DNA of 64,000 nt from Streptomyces paradoxus (GTDB taxonomy: Bacteria; Actinomycetota; Actinomycetes; Streptomycetales; Streptomycetaceae): assembly GCF_014202475.1 (NCBI RefSeq), contig NZ_JACHGV010000010.1:1-64000 (forward strand). Direction: 5' to 3'. How positions within the stretch are numbered: position 1 is the stretch's first letter; each line of letters opens with the position of its first letter. Of the stretch, positions 53,623-62,689 are shown in pieces. Under the pieces are notes generated by a model. The model did no database searches, was not told where the DNA came from, and was given only the letters and a program-made list of their open reading frames with translations. Both the position numbers and the translations under genes were made by a program.

Positions 53623-54621
53623 GTGACCGCACCGATCGAGACCACCGGGGCGGAAGCCGGAGCACAGCCCGAGGCCGTGCTCTCCGGGGTCAAGAAGAGC
53701 CAGATCGAAGGGCGTTCGCTCACCCAGATCGCCTGGATGCGCTTCAAGCGGGACAAGGTGGCGATGGCGGGAGGCGTCGTCGTCATCCTGCTCACGCTGA
53801 TGGCGGTGTTCTCCAAGCCGATCCAGTGGATCTTCAACCTCGATCCCAACAAGTTCAACCAGGACCTCATCGACCCCGCGCTGCTCGCCCCCAAGGGCGG
53901 CTGGGGAGGGATGAGTTGGGACCACCCGCTCGGCGTGGACCCCCAGTACGGCCGGGACATGCTCGCCCGCATCATCGACGGCTCCTGGGTCTCCCTGCTG
54001 GTCGCGGGCGGCGCCACCCTGCTGTCCGTGTGCATCGGCACCGTGCTCGGTGTCGTCGCCGGCTACTACGGCGGCTGGATCGACAGCGTCATCAGCAGGC
54101 TGATGGACACCTTCCTGGCCTTCCCCCTGCTGCTGTTCGCCATCTCGATCTCCGCCGCCGTGCAGGACGGGTTCTTCGGCCTCGAAGGCCTGCCGCTGCG
54201 CATCTGCGTGCTGATCTTCGTGATCGGCTTCTTCAGCTGGCCGTACATCGGCCGCATCGTGCGAGCCCAGACGATGACCCTGCGCAAGCGGGAGTTCATC
54301 GAGGCCGCCACGAGCCTCGGGGCACGCGGCCCGTACGTCCTGTTCCGGGAGCTCCTCCCGAACCTCGTCGCACCGATCCTCGTCTACGCGACGCTGATCA
54401 TCCCGACGAACATCCTGTTCGAGGCCGCGCTGAGCTTCCTCGGCGTCGGTATCGCTCCGCCACAGGCCTCCTGGGGCGGCATGCTCAGCAACGCTGTGGA
54501 TCTCTACACGGCTGATCCGCAGTACATGTTCGTGCCCGGACTGGCGATCTTCATCACCGTCCTGGCCTTCAACCTGCTGGGTGACGGGCTGCGTGACGCC
54601 CTCGACCCTCGCAGCAAGTGA
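53623..54621 (+). CDS. Oligopeptide ABC permease, OppC type
   Basis: A 332-residue inner-membrane permease. The N-terminal OppC domain (RSLTQIAWMRFKRDKVAMAGGVVVILLTLMAVF) precedes the BPD transmembrane domain. The EAA-type loop is EFIEAATSLGARGPYVLFRELLPNLVAPILV. Start uncertain: GTG at 53623 has GAGAGGGG 14 nt upstream, and in-frame starts up to 53461 are open. It begins the transporter operon; the substrate-binding gene follows 26 bp later. Confidence 0.88.
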   Translation: MTAPIETTGAEAGAQPEAVLSGVKKSQIEGRSLTQIAWMRFKRDKVAMAGGVVVILLTLMAVFSKPIQWIFNLDPNKFNQDLIDPALLAPKGGWGGMSWDHPLGVDPQYGRDMLARIIDGSWVSLLVAGGATLLSVCIGTVLGVVAGYYGGWIDSVISRLMDTFLAFPLLLFAISISAAVQDGFFGLEGLPLRICVLIFVIGFFSWPYIGRIVRAQTMTLRKREFIEAATSLGARGPYVLFRELLPNLVAPILVYATLIIPTNILFEAALSFLGVGIAPPQASWGGMLSNAVDLYTADPQYMFVPGLAIFITVLAFNLLGDGLRDALDPRSK

Positions 54622-54647
54622 TCCATCGAATGAGGGAGCTTCCTCAG

Positions 54648-56396
54648 GTGAAGACGAGAAGGGTGACCGCCGGCGTTGCGTCGGTCCTGGCACTGTCGCT
54701 GGGTGCTGCCGCGTGCGGCGGCGGAGGTGACGACAACGACGGGGGAGGCAACGGCAAGAAGGACGCCGCGCTGAACTCGATCGTCAACGCGTCGGACAAG
54801 AAGGGAGGGACGGTCACGTACGAGCACTCGGACGTGCCGGACTCCCTCGACCCGGGCAACACGTACTACGGCTGGGTCCAGAACTTCTCCCGCCTCTACG
54901 GCCGGACGCTCACCACGTTCAAGCCGGCGGCGGGCAAAGAGGGCCTGGAGGTCGTGCCGGACCTCGCCGAAGGGCTCGGCAAGTCCAGCCCGGACGCCAA
55001 GACCTGGACGTACAAGCTGCGTGCGGGTGTGAAGTTCCAGGACGGCACCCCGGTGACGTCCAAGGACGTGAAGTACGCCATCGAGCGCTCCAACTTCGCG
55101 CCCGAGGCGCTGTCCAACGGCCCGACCTACTTCAAGGCGTACCTTGAGGGCGGCGACAAGTACAAGGGCCCGTACAAGGACAAGTCCGCCGAGGGCATCA
55201 AGTCCATCGAGACGCCGGACGACCGGACGATCGTCTTCAAGCTGAAGCAGCCGTTCGCCGACTTCGACTACCTGGCGACGTTCTCGCAGACGGCCCCCGT
55301 GCCGAAGGCGAAGGACACCGGTGCGAAGTACGTCCAGGCCATCCAGTCCTCCGGCCCGTACCAGTTCGAGTCCTACGAGGAGGGCCGCGGCGCGACCCTC
55401 GTGCGCAACCCGCAGTGGGACGCCAAGACGGACCCGGTCCGCAAGGCCCTGCCGGACAAGATCACGATCAAGTTCAAGGTCAACCCGGTCACGGTCGACA
55501 ACAACCTGATCTCCGACAAGATCACGGCTGACGCGGCCGGCACGGGTGTGCAGCCGCAGACCCAGCCGAGGGTGCTGCGCGGCAAGCTCGCCGACCAGAC
55601 CGACAGCTCCTACGCGGGCGCCACGCAGTACATCGCGCTCAACGTGAACGTGAAGCCGTTCGACAACGCCGACTGCCGCAAGGCCGTGCAGTGGGGCCTC
55701 GACAAGCAGTCGGTGCTCGACGCCATGGGCGGTTCCCCGAAGGGCGACGTGGCTACCACGCTGCTGCCGCCGTCGGTGAACGGCTACACCAAGTTCGACA
55801 CCTACGCGACCGACGGTCACAAGGGTGACGTGGCCAAGGCCAAGGCGGCGCTGAAGGCGTGCGGCAAGCCGAACGGCTTCAACACCATCCTGACCGCCCG
55901 CTCCGACCGCCCCGCCGAGGTCGCCGCGGCGACCGCCACCCAGGCGTCGCTGAAGAAGATCGGCATCAACGTCGAGATCAAGCAGTTCCCCTCCGGCAAG
56001 TACTTCTCCAACTTCGCCGGTGTCCCGAGCTACGTCCACGACAACAAGCTCGGCATGCTCTCGATGGCGTGGGGCGCCGACTGGCCGACCGGCTACGGCT
56101 TCCTCGACCAGATCATCAACGGTGCCGCCATCAAGCCCTCCGGCGGCAACAACCTGATGGAGCTGGACGACCCGAAGATCAACAAGGCCCTGACGGACGG
56201 GATCGCCAACACCGACGACGCCGCCCGCACCAAGGCCTGGGGCGACATCGACAAGATGGTGCTCGACAACGCCTCGGTCGTCCCGCTGGTCTACCGCAAG
56301 AACCTGCTGCTCCGGCCGACGTCCGCGACCAACGTCACGGTCACGCAGGCCTACCTCGGCATGTACGACTACCTGCTGATGAGCTCCTCGAAGTAA
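54648..56396 (+). CDS. Oligopeptide-binding lipoprotein (family 5 SBP)
   Basis: A 582-residue extracytoplasmic binding protein. Signal VKTRRVTAGVASVLALSLGAAAC with Cys23 as lipid attachment, then a Gly/Asp/Asn linker. SBP-5 signatures include TVTYEHSDVPDSLDPGNTYYGWVQNFSRLYGR, KTWTYKLRAGVKFQDGTPVTSKDVKYAIERS and YIALNVNVKPFDNADCRKAVQWGLDKQ. It captures oligopeptides for the flanking permeases. GTG 54648 is preceded by GGGAG. Its gene is between the two permease genes. Confidence 0.93.
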   Translation: MKTRRVTAGVASVLALSLGAAACGGGGDDNDGGGNGKKDAALNSIVNASDKKGGTVTYEHSDVPDSLDPGNTYYGWVQNFSRLYGRTLTTFKPAAGKEGLEVVPDLAEGLGKSSPDAKTWTYKLRAGVKFQDGTPVTSKDVKYAIERSNFAPEALSNGPTYFKAYLEGGDKYKGPYKDKSAEGIKSIETPDDRTIVFKLKQPFADFDYLATFSQTAPVPKAKDTGAKYVQAIQSSGPYQFESYEEGRGATLVRNPQWDAKTDPVRKALPDKITIKFKVNPVTVDNNLISDKITADAAGTGVQPQTQPRVLRGKLADQTDSSYAGATQYIALNVNVKPFDNADCRKAVQWGLDKQSVLDAMGGSPKGDVATTLLPPSVNGYTKFDTYATDGHKGDVAKAKAALKACGKPNGFNTILTARSDRPAEVAAATATQASLKKIGINVEIKQFPSGKYFSNFAGVPSYVHDNKLGMLSMAWGADWPTGYGFLDQIINGAAIKPSGGNNLMELDDPKINKALTDGIANTDDAARTKAWGDIDKMVLDNASVVPLVYRKNLLLRPTSATNVTVTQAYLGMYDYLLMSSSK

Positions 56397-56439
56397 TTCA
56401 GCAGGCCGGATCCTTTCGAAAGGCAGGTGAAGGCACCGG

Positions 56440-57498
56440 GTGGCCGCGGCGGACGACCCCGCCGCGGCCACCCGGGGCCGTACAGCTGTGGCTGCGTACA
56501 TCCTCCGACGCGTCATGGGCGCCGTGCTGTTGCTGCTGGTGGTCAGCGCAGTCACTTTCGCCATCTTCTTCCTGGTGCCCCGCCTCGGGGGCCAGACGGC
56601 CGACCAGTTGGCCACCCAGTACGTCGGCAAGGACGCGAACCCCGAGTCCGTCGCCGCGATCAAGCAGAACCTGGGGCTGGATCTGCCCGTCTACGAGCAG
56701 TACTGGAACTTCATCAAGGGCATCGTGGCGGGCGCGGACTACAGGTTCGGTCCCGACGCGACGCACTGCAGCGCACCCTGCTTCGGGTACTCCTTCAAGA
56801 ACCACGTCGAGGTGTGGCCCCAGCTCCTGGAGCGGATCCCCGTCTCCCTCTCGCTGGCCGTCGGTGCCGCGGTGATCTGGGTGGTCTTCGGTGTCATGAC
56901 CGGCGTCGTCTCGGCGCTGCGCAAGGGCAAGCCGATCGACCGCGCCGCCATGTTCATCGCCCTCGCCGGCGTCTCGCTCCCGATCTTCTTCACCGGCCAG
57001 ATCCTGCTCGCGCTGTTCGTCTACGAGATCCCGATCTGGGACAGCGTCGACTACGTCCCGTTCACCGAGAACCCCGCCGAATGGGCCTGGCACCTGGTGC
57101 TGCCCTGGGTCAGCCTCGCCTTCCTCTTCTCCGCGCTCTACGCCCGGCTCACCCGGGCGGGCATGCTGGAGACGATGAGCGAGGACTACATCAGAACGGC
57201 CAGGGCCAAGGGTCTGAAGGAGACCACGGTCGTGGCCAAGCACGGCCTGCGCTCCGCTCTCACCCCGATCGTGACGATCTTCGGCATGGACTTCGGCATC
57301 CTCATCGGCTCCGCGGTGCTCACCGAGACCGTCTTCTCGCTCCAGGGCATCGGCGCCTACGCCATCCAGTCCATCCAGACGAACGACCTGCCCATCATCA
57401 TGGGCGTGACCATGGTCGCCGCGTTCTTCATCGTCTTCTGCAATCTGATCGTCGACCTGGTGTACGCAGCCATCGACCCCCGGGTGAGGTACTCGTGA
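56440..57498 (+). CDS. Oligopeptide ABC permease, OppB type
   Basis: A 352-residue permease. The OppB N-terminus is AAYILRRVMGAVLLLLVVSAVTFAIFFLVPRLGG. A periplasmic insertion with two Cys (ATHCSAPCFGYSF) follows, then the transmembrane domain with EDYIRTARAKGLKETTVVAKHGLRSALTPIV as coupling loop. GTG 56440 has GAAGG upstream; the alternative GTG further in would drop a short polar leader. Its stop overlaps the next gene (GTGA). Confidence 0.92.
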   Translation: MAAADDPAAATRGRTAVAAYILRRVMGAVLLLLVVSAVTFAIFFLVPRLGGQTADQLATQYVGKDANPESVAAIKQNLGLDLPVYEQYWNFIKGIVAGADYRFGPDATHCSAPCFGYSFKNHVEVWPQLLERIPVSLSLAVGAAVIWVVFGVMTGVVSALRKGKPIDRAAMFIALAGVSLPIFFTGQILLALFVYEIPIWDSVDYVPFTENPAEWAWHLVLPWVSLAFLFSALYARLTRAGMLETMSEDYIRTARAKGLKETTVVAKHGLRSALTPIVTIFGMDFGILIGSAVLTETVFSLQGIGAYAIQSIQTNDLPIIMGVTMVAAFFIVFCNLIVDLVYAAIDPRVRYS

Positions 57499-58577
57499 GC
57501 AAGCTCGACAAAGCCGCGCTCGGCGAACCGGACTCCACCGCCCCGTCCGTCCCGGACGACGTGTTCCTGTCCGTCCGTGATCTGCGCATCCACTTCGACA
57601 CCGACGACGGCCTGGTCAAGTCCGTCGACGGCGTCAGCTTCGACGTGCGCAAGGGCAAGACCCTGGGCATCGTGGGCGAGTCCGGCTCCGGCAAGTCGGT
57701 CACCTCGCTCGGCGTGATGGGCCTGCACCGCTCGGCGCGCGCCAAGGTCTCCGGCGAGGTCTGGCTGGACGGCCAGGAGCTGATCGGGGCCGACCCCGAC
57801 GTCGTACGGCGGCTGCGCGGCCGGAAGATGGCCATGATCTTCCAGGACCCGCTGTCGGCGATGCACCCCTACTACTCGGTGGGGCACCAGATCGTCGAGG
57901 CGTACCGCGTCCACCACGACGTGAGCAAGAAGGCCGCCAAGCAGCGGGCGATCGAGATGCTCGACCGCGTCGGCATCCCCGAGCCCGCCAAGCGCGTCGA
58001 CGGCTACCCGCACGAGTTCTCCGGCGGTATGCGCCAGCGCGCCATGATCGCCATGTCGCTGGTGAACAACCCCGAGCTGCTCATCGCCGACGAGCCGACC
58101 ACCGCGCTGGACGTCACCGTGCAGGCGCAGATCCTCGACCTGATCCGGGATCTGCAGAAGGAGTTCGGCTCCGCGGTCATCATGATCACCCACGACCTGG
58201 GCGTGGTCGCCGAGATGGCGGACGACCTGCTGGTCATGTACGGCGGCCGGTGCGTGGAGCGCGGCCCCGCCGAGGACGTGTTCTCCGAGCCCCGCCACCC
58301 CTACACCTGGGGCCTGCTCGGCTCGATGCCGCGTCTGGACCGCGAGGAGACCGACCGGCTCATCCCGATCAAGGGTGCGCCGCCCTCCCTCATCAACCTC
58401 CCGTCCGGCTGCGCCTTCCATCCGCGCTGCCCGTACGCGGACATCCCGAAGGACAACGTCACCCGCACGGTCCGCCCCGAGCTGACCGAGGTCGGCGGCT
58501 CGCACTGGGCCGCCTGCCACATGACGCAGGAGCAGCGGGAGCGTATCTGGACCGAAGAGATTGCGCCGAAGCTGTGA
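57495..58577 (+). CDS. Oligopeptide ABC ATPase, OppD type
   Basis: A 360-residue ATPase. Walker A is GESGSGKSV, signature FSGGMRQRAMIAMSL, Walker B LLIADEPTTALD. The C-terminal oligopeptide-transporter extension has SGCAFHPRCPYAD with the Cys pattern of the Opp/Dpp family. GTG start inside the OppB stop, and its own stop overlaps OppF, giving coupled translation. Confidence 0.94.
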   Translation: MSKLDKAALGEPDSTAPSVPDDVFLSVRDLRIHFDTDDGLVKSVDGVSFDVRKGKTLGIVGESGSGKSVTSLGVMGLHRSARAKVSGEVWLDGQELIGADPDVVRRLRGRKMAMIFQDPLSAMHPYYSVGHQIVEAYRVHHDVSKKAAKQRAIEMLDRVGIPEPAKRVDGYPHEFSGGMRQRAMIAMSLVNNPELLIADEPTTALDVTVQAQILDLIRDLQKEFGSAVIMITHDLGVVAEMADDLLVMYGGRCVERGPAEDVFSEPRHPYTWGLLGSMPRLDREETDRLIPIKGAPPSLINLPSGCAFHPRCPYADIPKDNVTRTVRPELTEVGGSHWAACHMTQEQRERIWTEEIAPKL

Positions 58578-59707
58578 GCGACGACAAAACGGTGAGCACA
58601 CCGGACACGAGCGGGAGCACCCTCACCAAGGGCACCACCGCCGACGGCGAGGTCCTGCTGAAGGTGACCGGCCTTCAGAAGCACTTCCCGATCCGCAAGG
58701 GCCTGCTCCAGCGGCAGACCGGCGCGGTGCGTGCCGTCGACGGCATCGACTTCGAGGTGCGCAAGGGCGAGACGCTCGGCGTCGTCGGTGAGTCGGGCTG
58801 CGGCAAGTCCACCATGGGCCGGCTGATCACCCGCCTGCTCGAACCGACCGGCGGAAAGGTCGAGTTCGAGGGCCAGGACATCACGCACCTGAAGACCGGC
58901 GAGCTGCGCCCGATGCGCCGCGACGTGCAGATGATCTTCCAGGACCCGTACTCCTCGCTGAACCCCCGCCACACCATCGGCACGATCGTCGGCGCCCCCT
59001 TCCGGCTCCAGGGCGTCGACCCCGAGGGCGGCGTGAAGAAGGAGGTCCAGCGGCTGCTGTCGGTGGTCGGCCTCAACCCCGAGCACTACAACCGCTATCC
59101 GCACGAGTTCTCCGGCGGCCAGCGCCAGCGCATCGGTATCGCCCGCGCGCTCGCGCTCAACCCGAAGCTGGTCGTGGCGGACGAGCCGGTCTCCGCGCTG
59201 GACGTGTCGATCCAGGCGCAGGTGGTGAACCTGCTGGACGACCTCCAGGAGGAACTGGGCCTGACGTACGTGATCATCGCGCACGACCTGTCGGTGGTCC
59301 GGCACGTCTCCGACCGCATCGCGGTGATGTACCTCGGCAAGATCGTCGAGCTGGCCGACCGCGACAAGCTGTACAAGTCGCCCATGCACCCGTACTCCAA
59401 GGCGCTGCTGTCGGCCGTGCCGATCCCGGACCCCAAGCGCCGGGGCGTCAAGAGCGAGCGCATCCTGCTCAAGGGCGACGTGCCCTCGCCGATCGCCCCG
59501 CCGAGCGGCTGCCGCTTCCACACCCGGTGCTGGAAGGCGACGGAGATCTGCAAGACGACCGAGCCGCCGCTCAAGGAGCTGCGGGCCGGGCAGCAGGTCG
59601 CGTGTCACCACCCGGAGAACTTCGAGGACCAGCAGCCGCAGGACACCAAGCTGCTGTCCTCGGCCGAGAAGGCGGCCGGGAACGGCGCCACCCCCGTGGA
59701 GAAGTGA
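58574..59707 (+). CDS. Oligopeptide ABC ATPase, OppF type
   Basis: A 377-residue ATPase partner of OppD. Walker A GESGCGKST, signature FSGGQRQRIGIARAL, Walker B LVVADEPVSALD, and C-terminal SGCRFHTRCWKATEICKTTEP. GTG 58574 overlaps the OppD stop (GTGA). Last gene of the transporter operon, followed by a terminator. Confidence 0.94.
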   Translation: MSDDKTVSTPDTSGSTLTKGTTADGEVLLKVTGLQKHFPIRKGLLQRQTGAVRAVDGIDFEVRKGETLGVVGESGCGKSTMGRLITRLLEPTGGKVEFEGQDITHLKTGELRPMRRDVQMIFQDPYSSLNPRHTIGTIVGAPFRLQGVDPEGGVKKEVQRLLSVVGLNPEHYNRYPHEFSGGQRQRIGIARALALNPKLVVADEPVSALDVSIQAQVVNLLDDLQEELGLTYVIIAHDLSVVRHVSDRIAVMYLGKIVELADRDKLYKSPMHPYSKALLSAVPIPDPKRRGVKSERILLKGDVPSPIAPPSGCRFHTRCWKATEICKTTEPPLKELRAGQQVACHHPENFEDQQPQDTKLLSSAEKAAGNGATPVEK

Positions 59708-59716
59708 CCCACCACG

Positions 59717-59748
59717 AGCCCCCGCCCTCGCACATCAGGGCGGGGGCT
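59717..59748 (+). terminator. Terminator of the oligopeptide-transporter operon
   Basis: A 12-bp stem (59717-59728 with 59737-59748) and 8-nt loop directly after the OppF stop. Confidence 0.85.
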
Positions 59749-59771
59749 CACCCGTGGGGGAAAATGCCCGT

Positions 59772-60446
59772 GTGCTCCAGCAACTCTTCAGCCCGTCCGT
59801 CCAGCACACGCTCGACCTGATCGGCATCTTCGTCTTCGCGATCTCCGGCGCCCTGCTGGCCGTGCGCAAGAACTTCGACGTGTTCGGCATGGCCGTCCTC
59901 GCCGAGGTCACCGCGCTGGGCGGCGGGCTCTTCCGCGACCTGGTCATCGGAGCCGTACCGCCCGCCGCCTTCACGGACCTGGGGTACTTCCTCACCCCGC
60001 TCCTCGCCACCCTCCTCGTCTTCTTCCTGCACCCCCAGGTCGAGCGCATCCAGGTCGCGGTGAACGTCTTCGACGCGGCCGGCCTCGGCCTGTTCTGCGT
60101 CGCCGGCACGATCAAGGCGTACGAGTACGGGCTCGGCCTGACCGCCTCCGCCGGTCTGGGCCTGACCACCGCCGTGGGCGGCGGCGTGCTGCGGGACGTG
60201 CTCGCCAACGAGGTGCCCTCGCTGCTGCGCTGGGACCGCGACCTGTACGCCGTCCCGGCCATCGTCGGCTCCGCCCTGGCCGCGCTGTGCATCCGCTACG
60301 ACGCCCTGAACCCGCTCACCAGCGGGCTCGCGGTGATCACCGCCTTCGTACTGCGCCTGCTCGCGATGCGGTACCACTGGCGAGCTCCGCGGGCGTGGCA
60401 CCGGCGTTCGACGGTGAGCGAGGAGGAGCAGCCCGTCCTGCCGTGA
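59772..60446 (+). CDS. TRIC-family cation channel (UPF0126) protein
   Basis: A 224-residue integral membrane protein of two internally repeated three-helix units plus a seventh helix. Conserved glycine-rich elements occur twice: EVTALGGGLFRDLVIG and LGLTTAVGGGVLRDVLANEVPSLL. Prokaryotic TRIC proteins form homotrimeric monovalent-cation channels. GTG 59772 fits the family start and has GGGGG about 9 nt upstream. The last 110 bp overlap the convergent esterase gene. Confidence 0.87.
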   Translation: MLQQLFSPSVQHTLDLIGIFVFAISGALLAVRKNFDVFGMAVLAEVTALGGGLFRDLVIGAVPPAAFTDLGYFLTPLLATLLVFFLHPQVERIQVAVNVFDAAGLGLFCVAGTIKAYEYGLGLTASAGLGLTTAVGGGVLRDVLANEVPSLLRWDRDLYAVPAIVGSALAALCIRYDALNPLTSGLAVITAFVLRLLAMRYHWRAPRAWHRRSTVSEEEQPVLP

Positions 60447-61572
60447 CGGGCCGGGCGCCCATCTGCTGGGTCAGCCAGCGGAACACCGGGACCACCTGCG
60501 GCCGCCACAGCGCCATGTTGTGACCGCCCGCGCTCTTCGGGATGTACACGACGTGCACGGTCGTCGGGGCCTTCGCGGCCTGCTCCAGGGCCACGGCGGC
60601 TTCGTAGCCGTCGTGCGGCTGGCCGGAGAGGTACAGCGCGACGCGCGGCGGGACGGGCGACCTGCGCAGCATCAGGTACGGGTTGTTCTCGGTGCGCAGG
60701 GCGGGGCTCTGCGCGGTGAGCGAGTCGCGCTCGCCGATCGGGTCGTTGTAGCCGGACAGGCTGACGGCCGCCCGGTAGCGGCCGGGGTGGGCGATGGCGA
60801 GCCGGGCCGCGCAGTGCGCCCCGGCCGAGTAGCCGGCGACGGCCCAGCCGCGCGGGGCGGACTGGGCGCGGAAGTTGTCCATGACCATCTTCGGCACGTC
60901 GACGCTGAGCCAGGTGTCGGCGTCGACCGTGCCCGGGATGTCGGCGCAGCCGGTGTCCACCCCCGCCAGCAGGTTGGTGCGGGGCGCGACGAGGATGAAC
61001 GGGGCCACCCGGCCGTCGCGCATCAGCGGCTCCAGCTGCTCGTGCGCGTGCAGCGAGCCGAACCACGCCTTCGCCGAACCGGGGTAGCCGGGCAGCAGCT
61101 CGACGACCGGGAACCGGTAGTGCCGGTAGGCCGGTTCGGCGTACTGGGGCGGCAGCCAGACGTAGACCTCGGCGTTCACCCCCGACACCCGTCCCCGCAG
61201 CTGGGTCACCCGCACCCCGCCGGCCGCGCTCATCCCGGGGCCGGTGGCCGGCGTGAAGGTCTGCCGTACCTTGGGCAGCTTCGTGAGCGCGATGCCGCCG
61301 GTGCCGTCGGCGCCCAGATTCGCCGCCTGCTGCACGTGGTCGCCGGTGCCGAGCAGGTCGGCCCAGTTGTCGTACAGGTCGTTGGCGTTATTGACCAGCG
61401 TGAAGACCAGGGCCACGGCCGTCCCCTGCGCGAACAGCAGCATCAGCGCCCGGGCCGCGGTGCGCAGGGCCCTGGGCCCGCGGATGCGCGACCAGAGGAC
61501 CAGCGGAGTGACGAGGGCGGCGACGGACAGCACGACCAGGGTGCAGAGGAACGGCGTTCCGGTGAGGCTCAT
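60337..61572 (-). CDS. Membrane-anchored alpha/beta-hydrolase (esterase, antigen-85-like)
   Basis: A 411-residue protein. Two N-terminal membrane helices (about 8-30 and 42-65) are followed by an exterior alpha/beta-hydrolase domain. The nucleophile elbow is VAGYSAGAHCA, with VVELLPGYPGSAKAW near residue 170 and the catalytic His in PKSAGGHNMALWRPQVV. The C-terminal 40 residues are basic and low complexity and are the part encoded over the TRIC gene. The family includes trehalose-mycolyl-like and other esterases; the substrate is unknown. ATG 61572 places the first helix correctly. Confidence 0.85.
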   Translation of the reverse strand: MSLTGTPFLCTLVVLSVAALVTPLVLWSRIRGPRALRTAARALMLLFAQGTAVALVFTLVNNANDLYDNWADLLGTGDHVQQAANLGADGTGGIALTKLPKVRQTFTPATGPGMSAAGGVRVTQLRGRVSGVNAEVYVWLPPQYAEPAYRHYRFPVVELLPGYPGSAKAWFGSLHAHEQLEPLMRDGRVAPFILVAPRTNLLAGVDTGCADIPGTVDADTWLSVDVPKMVMDNFRAQSAPRGWAVAGYSAGAHCAARLAIAHPGRYRAAVSLSGYNDPIGERDSLTAQSPALRTENNPYLMLRRSPVPPRVALYLSGQPHDGYEAAVALEQAAKAPTTVHVVYIPKSAGGHNMALWRPQVVPVFRWLTQQMGARPVTAGRAAPPRSPSNAGATPAELASGTASRAGAVRRR

Positions 61573-61692
61573 GCCCCTGCAGAGGGCGGGGCCGGTGCGA
61601 GGGTTTACGGACCAGTCGGACACTTACCGAGAAGTTGCCCCTGTCTCACCAAGGTATGAGCCACGCCTGCCCGGAGCACAAAGCTACCGCTT

Positions 61693-61711
61693 AGTAGCAA
61701 CATCTTGTACT
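61693..61711. promoter_or_regulatory. Imperfect palindrome upstream of the thioesterase
   Basis: AGTA and CAA on the left mirror TTG and TACT on the right, across CATC, with one unpaired G. It lies 10 bp before the thioesterase ATG in the divergent gap and could be an operator. Confidence 0.35.
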
Positions 61712-61720
61712 GTTTCAGCC

Positions 61721-62581
61721 ATGCCAGAAGCAGCCACCGCCCCGGCCGCCCGGGCCACGATCGGCGACAGCGAGTTCGACCGCGACACCGCGCTCACCCG
61801 CCGCGCGCCCGGCGTCTACGACATCGACCTCTCCGCCGGCTGGACGATCATCAGGGCCGTCAACGGCGGCTACCTGCTGGCCGTCCTGGGCCGCGCCCTC
61901 GCGGACGCCCTGCCGCACGCCGACCCCTTCACCATCTCGGCGCACTACCTGACCGCGTCCCAGCCCGGCCCGGCGGTCGTCCGCACCGACGTCGTCCGCA
62001 CCGGCCGCACCCTGTCGACCGGACAGGCCTCCCTTTTCCAGTACGACGACGAGGGCCGCGAGGTGGAACGCATCCGCGTGCTGGCCTCCTACGGCGACCT
62101 GGACACCCTGCCCGACGACGTCCGCACGACGGCCCGGCCCCCCGCGATCCCGCCCATGGAGCACTGCTTCGGCCCCGAGGACGGACCCGCCCCCGTGGAC
62201 GGCAGCTCGGCGATCACCGAGCGCCTGATGCTCAAGCTCGACCCCTCCACCCTCGGGTGGGCCCTCGGGCAGCCCTCCGGCAAGGGCGAGATGCGGGCCT
62301 GGTTCGGCCTGAAGGACGGGCGTGACCCCGACCCGCTCTCCCTGCTGCTCGCGGTGGACGCGCTGCCGCCCACCGCCTTCGAGATCGGGCTGAAGGGCTG
62401 GGTCCCCACGGTCGAGCTGACCGTGCACGTGCGCTGCCGTCCGGCGCCGGGTCCGCTGCGGGTGGCGATCACCACGCGCAACCCCGCCGGCGGCTTCCTG
62501 GAGGAGGACGCCGAGGTGTGGGACAGCGCGGACCGGCTGGTCGCGCAGTCCCGGCAGCTGGCACGGGTCCGGCTGGGCTGA
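61721..62581 (+). CDS. Acyl-CoA thioesterase-like double hotdog protein
   Basis: A 286-residue protein of the thioesterase superfamily (TesB-like double hotdog). Family segments: WTIIRAVNGGYLLAVLGRAL, FTISAHYLTASQPGPAVVRTDVVRTGRTLSTGQASLFQ, then LLLAVDALPPTAFEIGLKGWVPTVELTVHVR in the second hotdog. It probably hydrolyses a fatty acyl-CoA. It is divergent from the membrane esterase, sharing a 148-bp control region. Confidence 0.85.
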   Translation: MPEAATAPAARATIGDSEFDRDTALTRRAPGVYDIDLSAGWTIIRAVNGGYLLAVLGRALADALPHADPFTISAHYLTASQPGPAVVRTDVVRTGRTLSTGQASLFQYDDEGREVERIRVLASYGDLDTLPDDVRTTARPPAIPPMEHCFGPEDGPAPVDGSSAITERLMLKLDPSTLGWALGQPSGKGEMRAWFGLKDGRDPDPLSLLLAVDALPPTAFEIGLKGWVPTVELTVHVRCRPAPGPLRVAITTRNPAGGFLEEDAEVWDSADRLVAQSRQLARVRLG

Positions 62582-62689
62582 ACTTCGCCTCGCTGACAGG
62601 CGGTTCGCAGGCCGGTCCCAAGGGAGGCCCACGCGGCGCTGGTTGAGTGCTCGCCTCGGGACTCCTTCGACTCCCTGGAGCTGTCTCTC

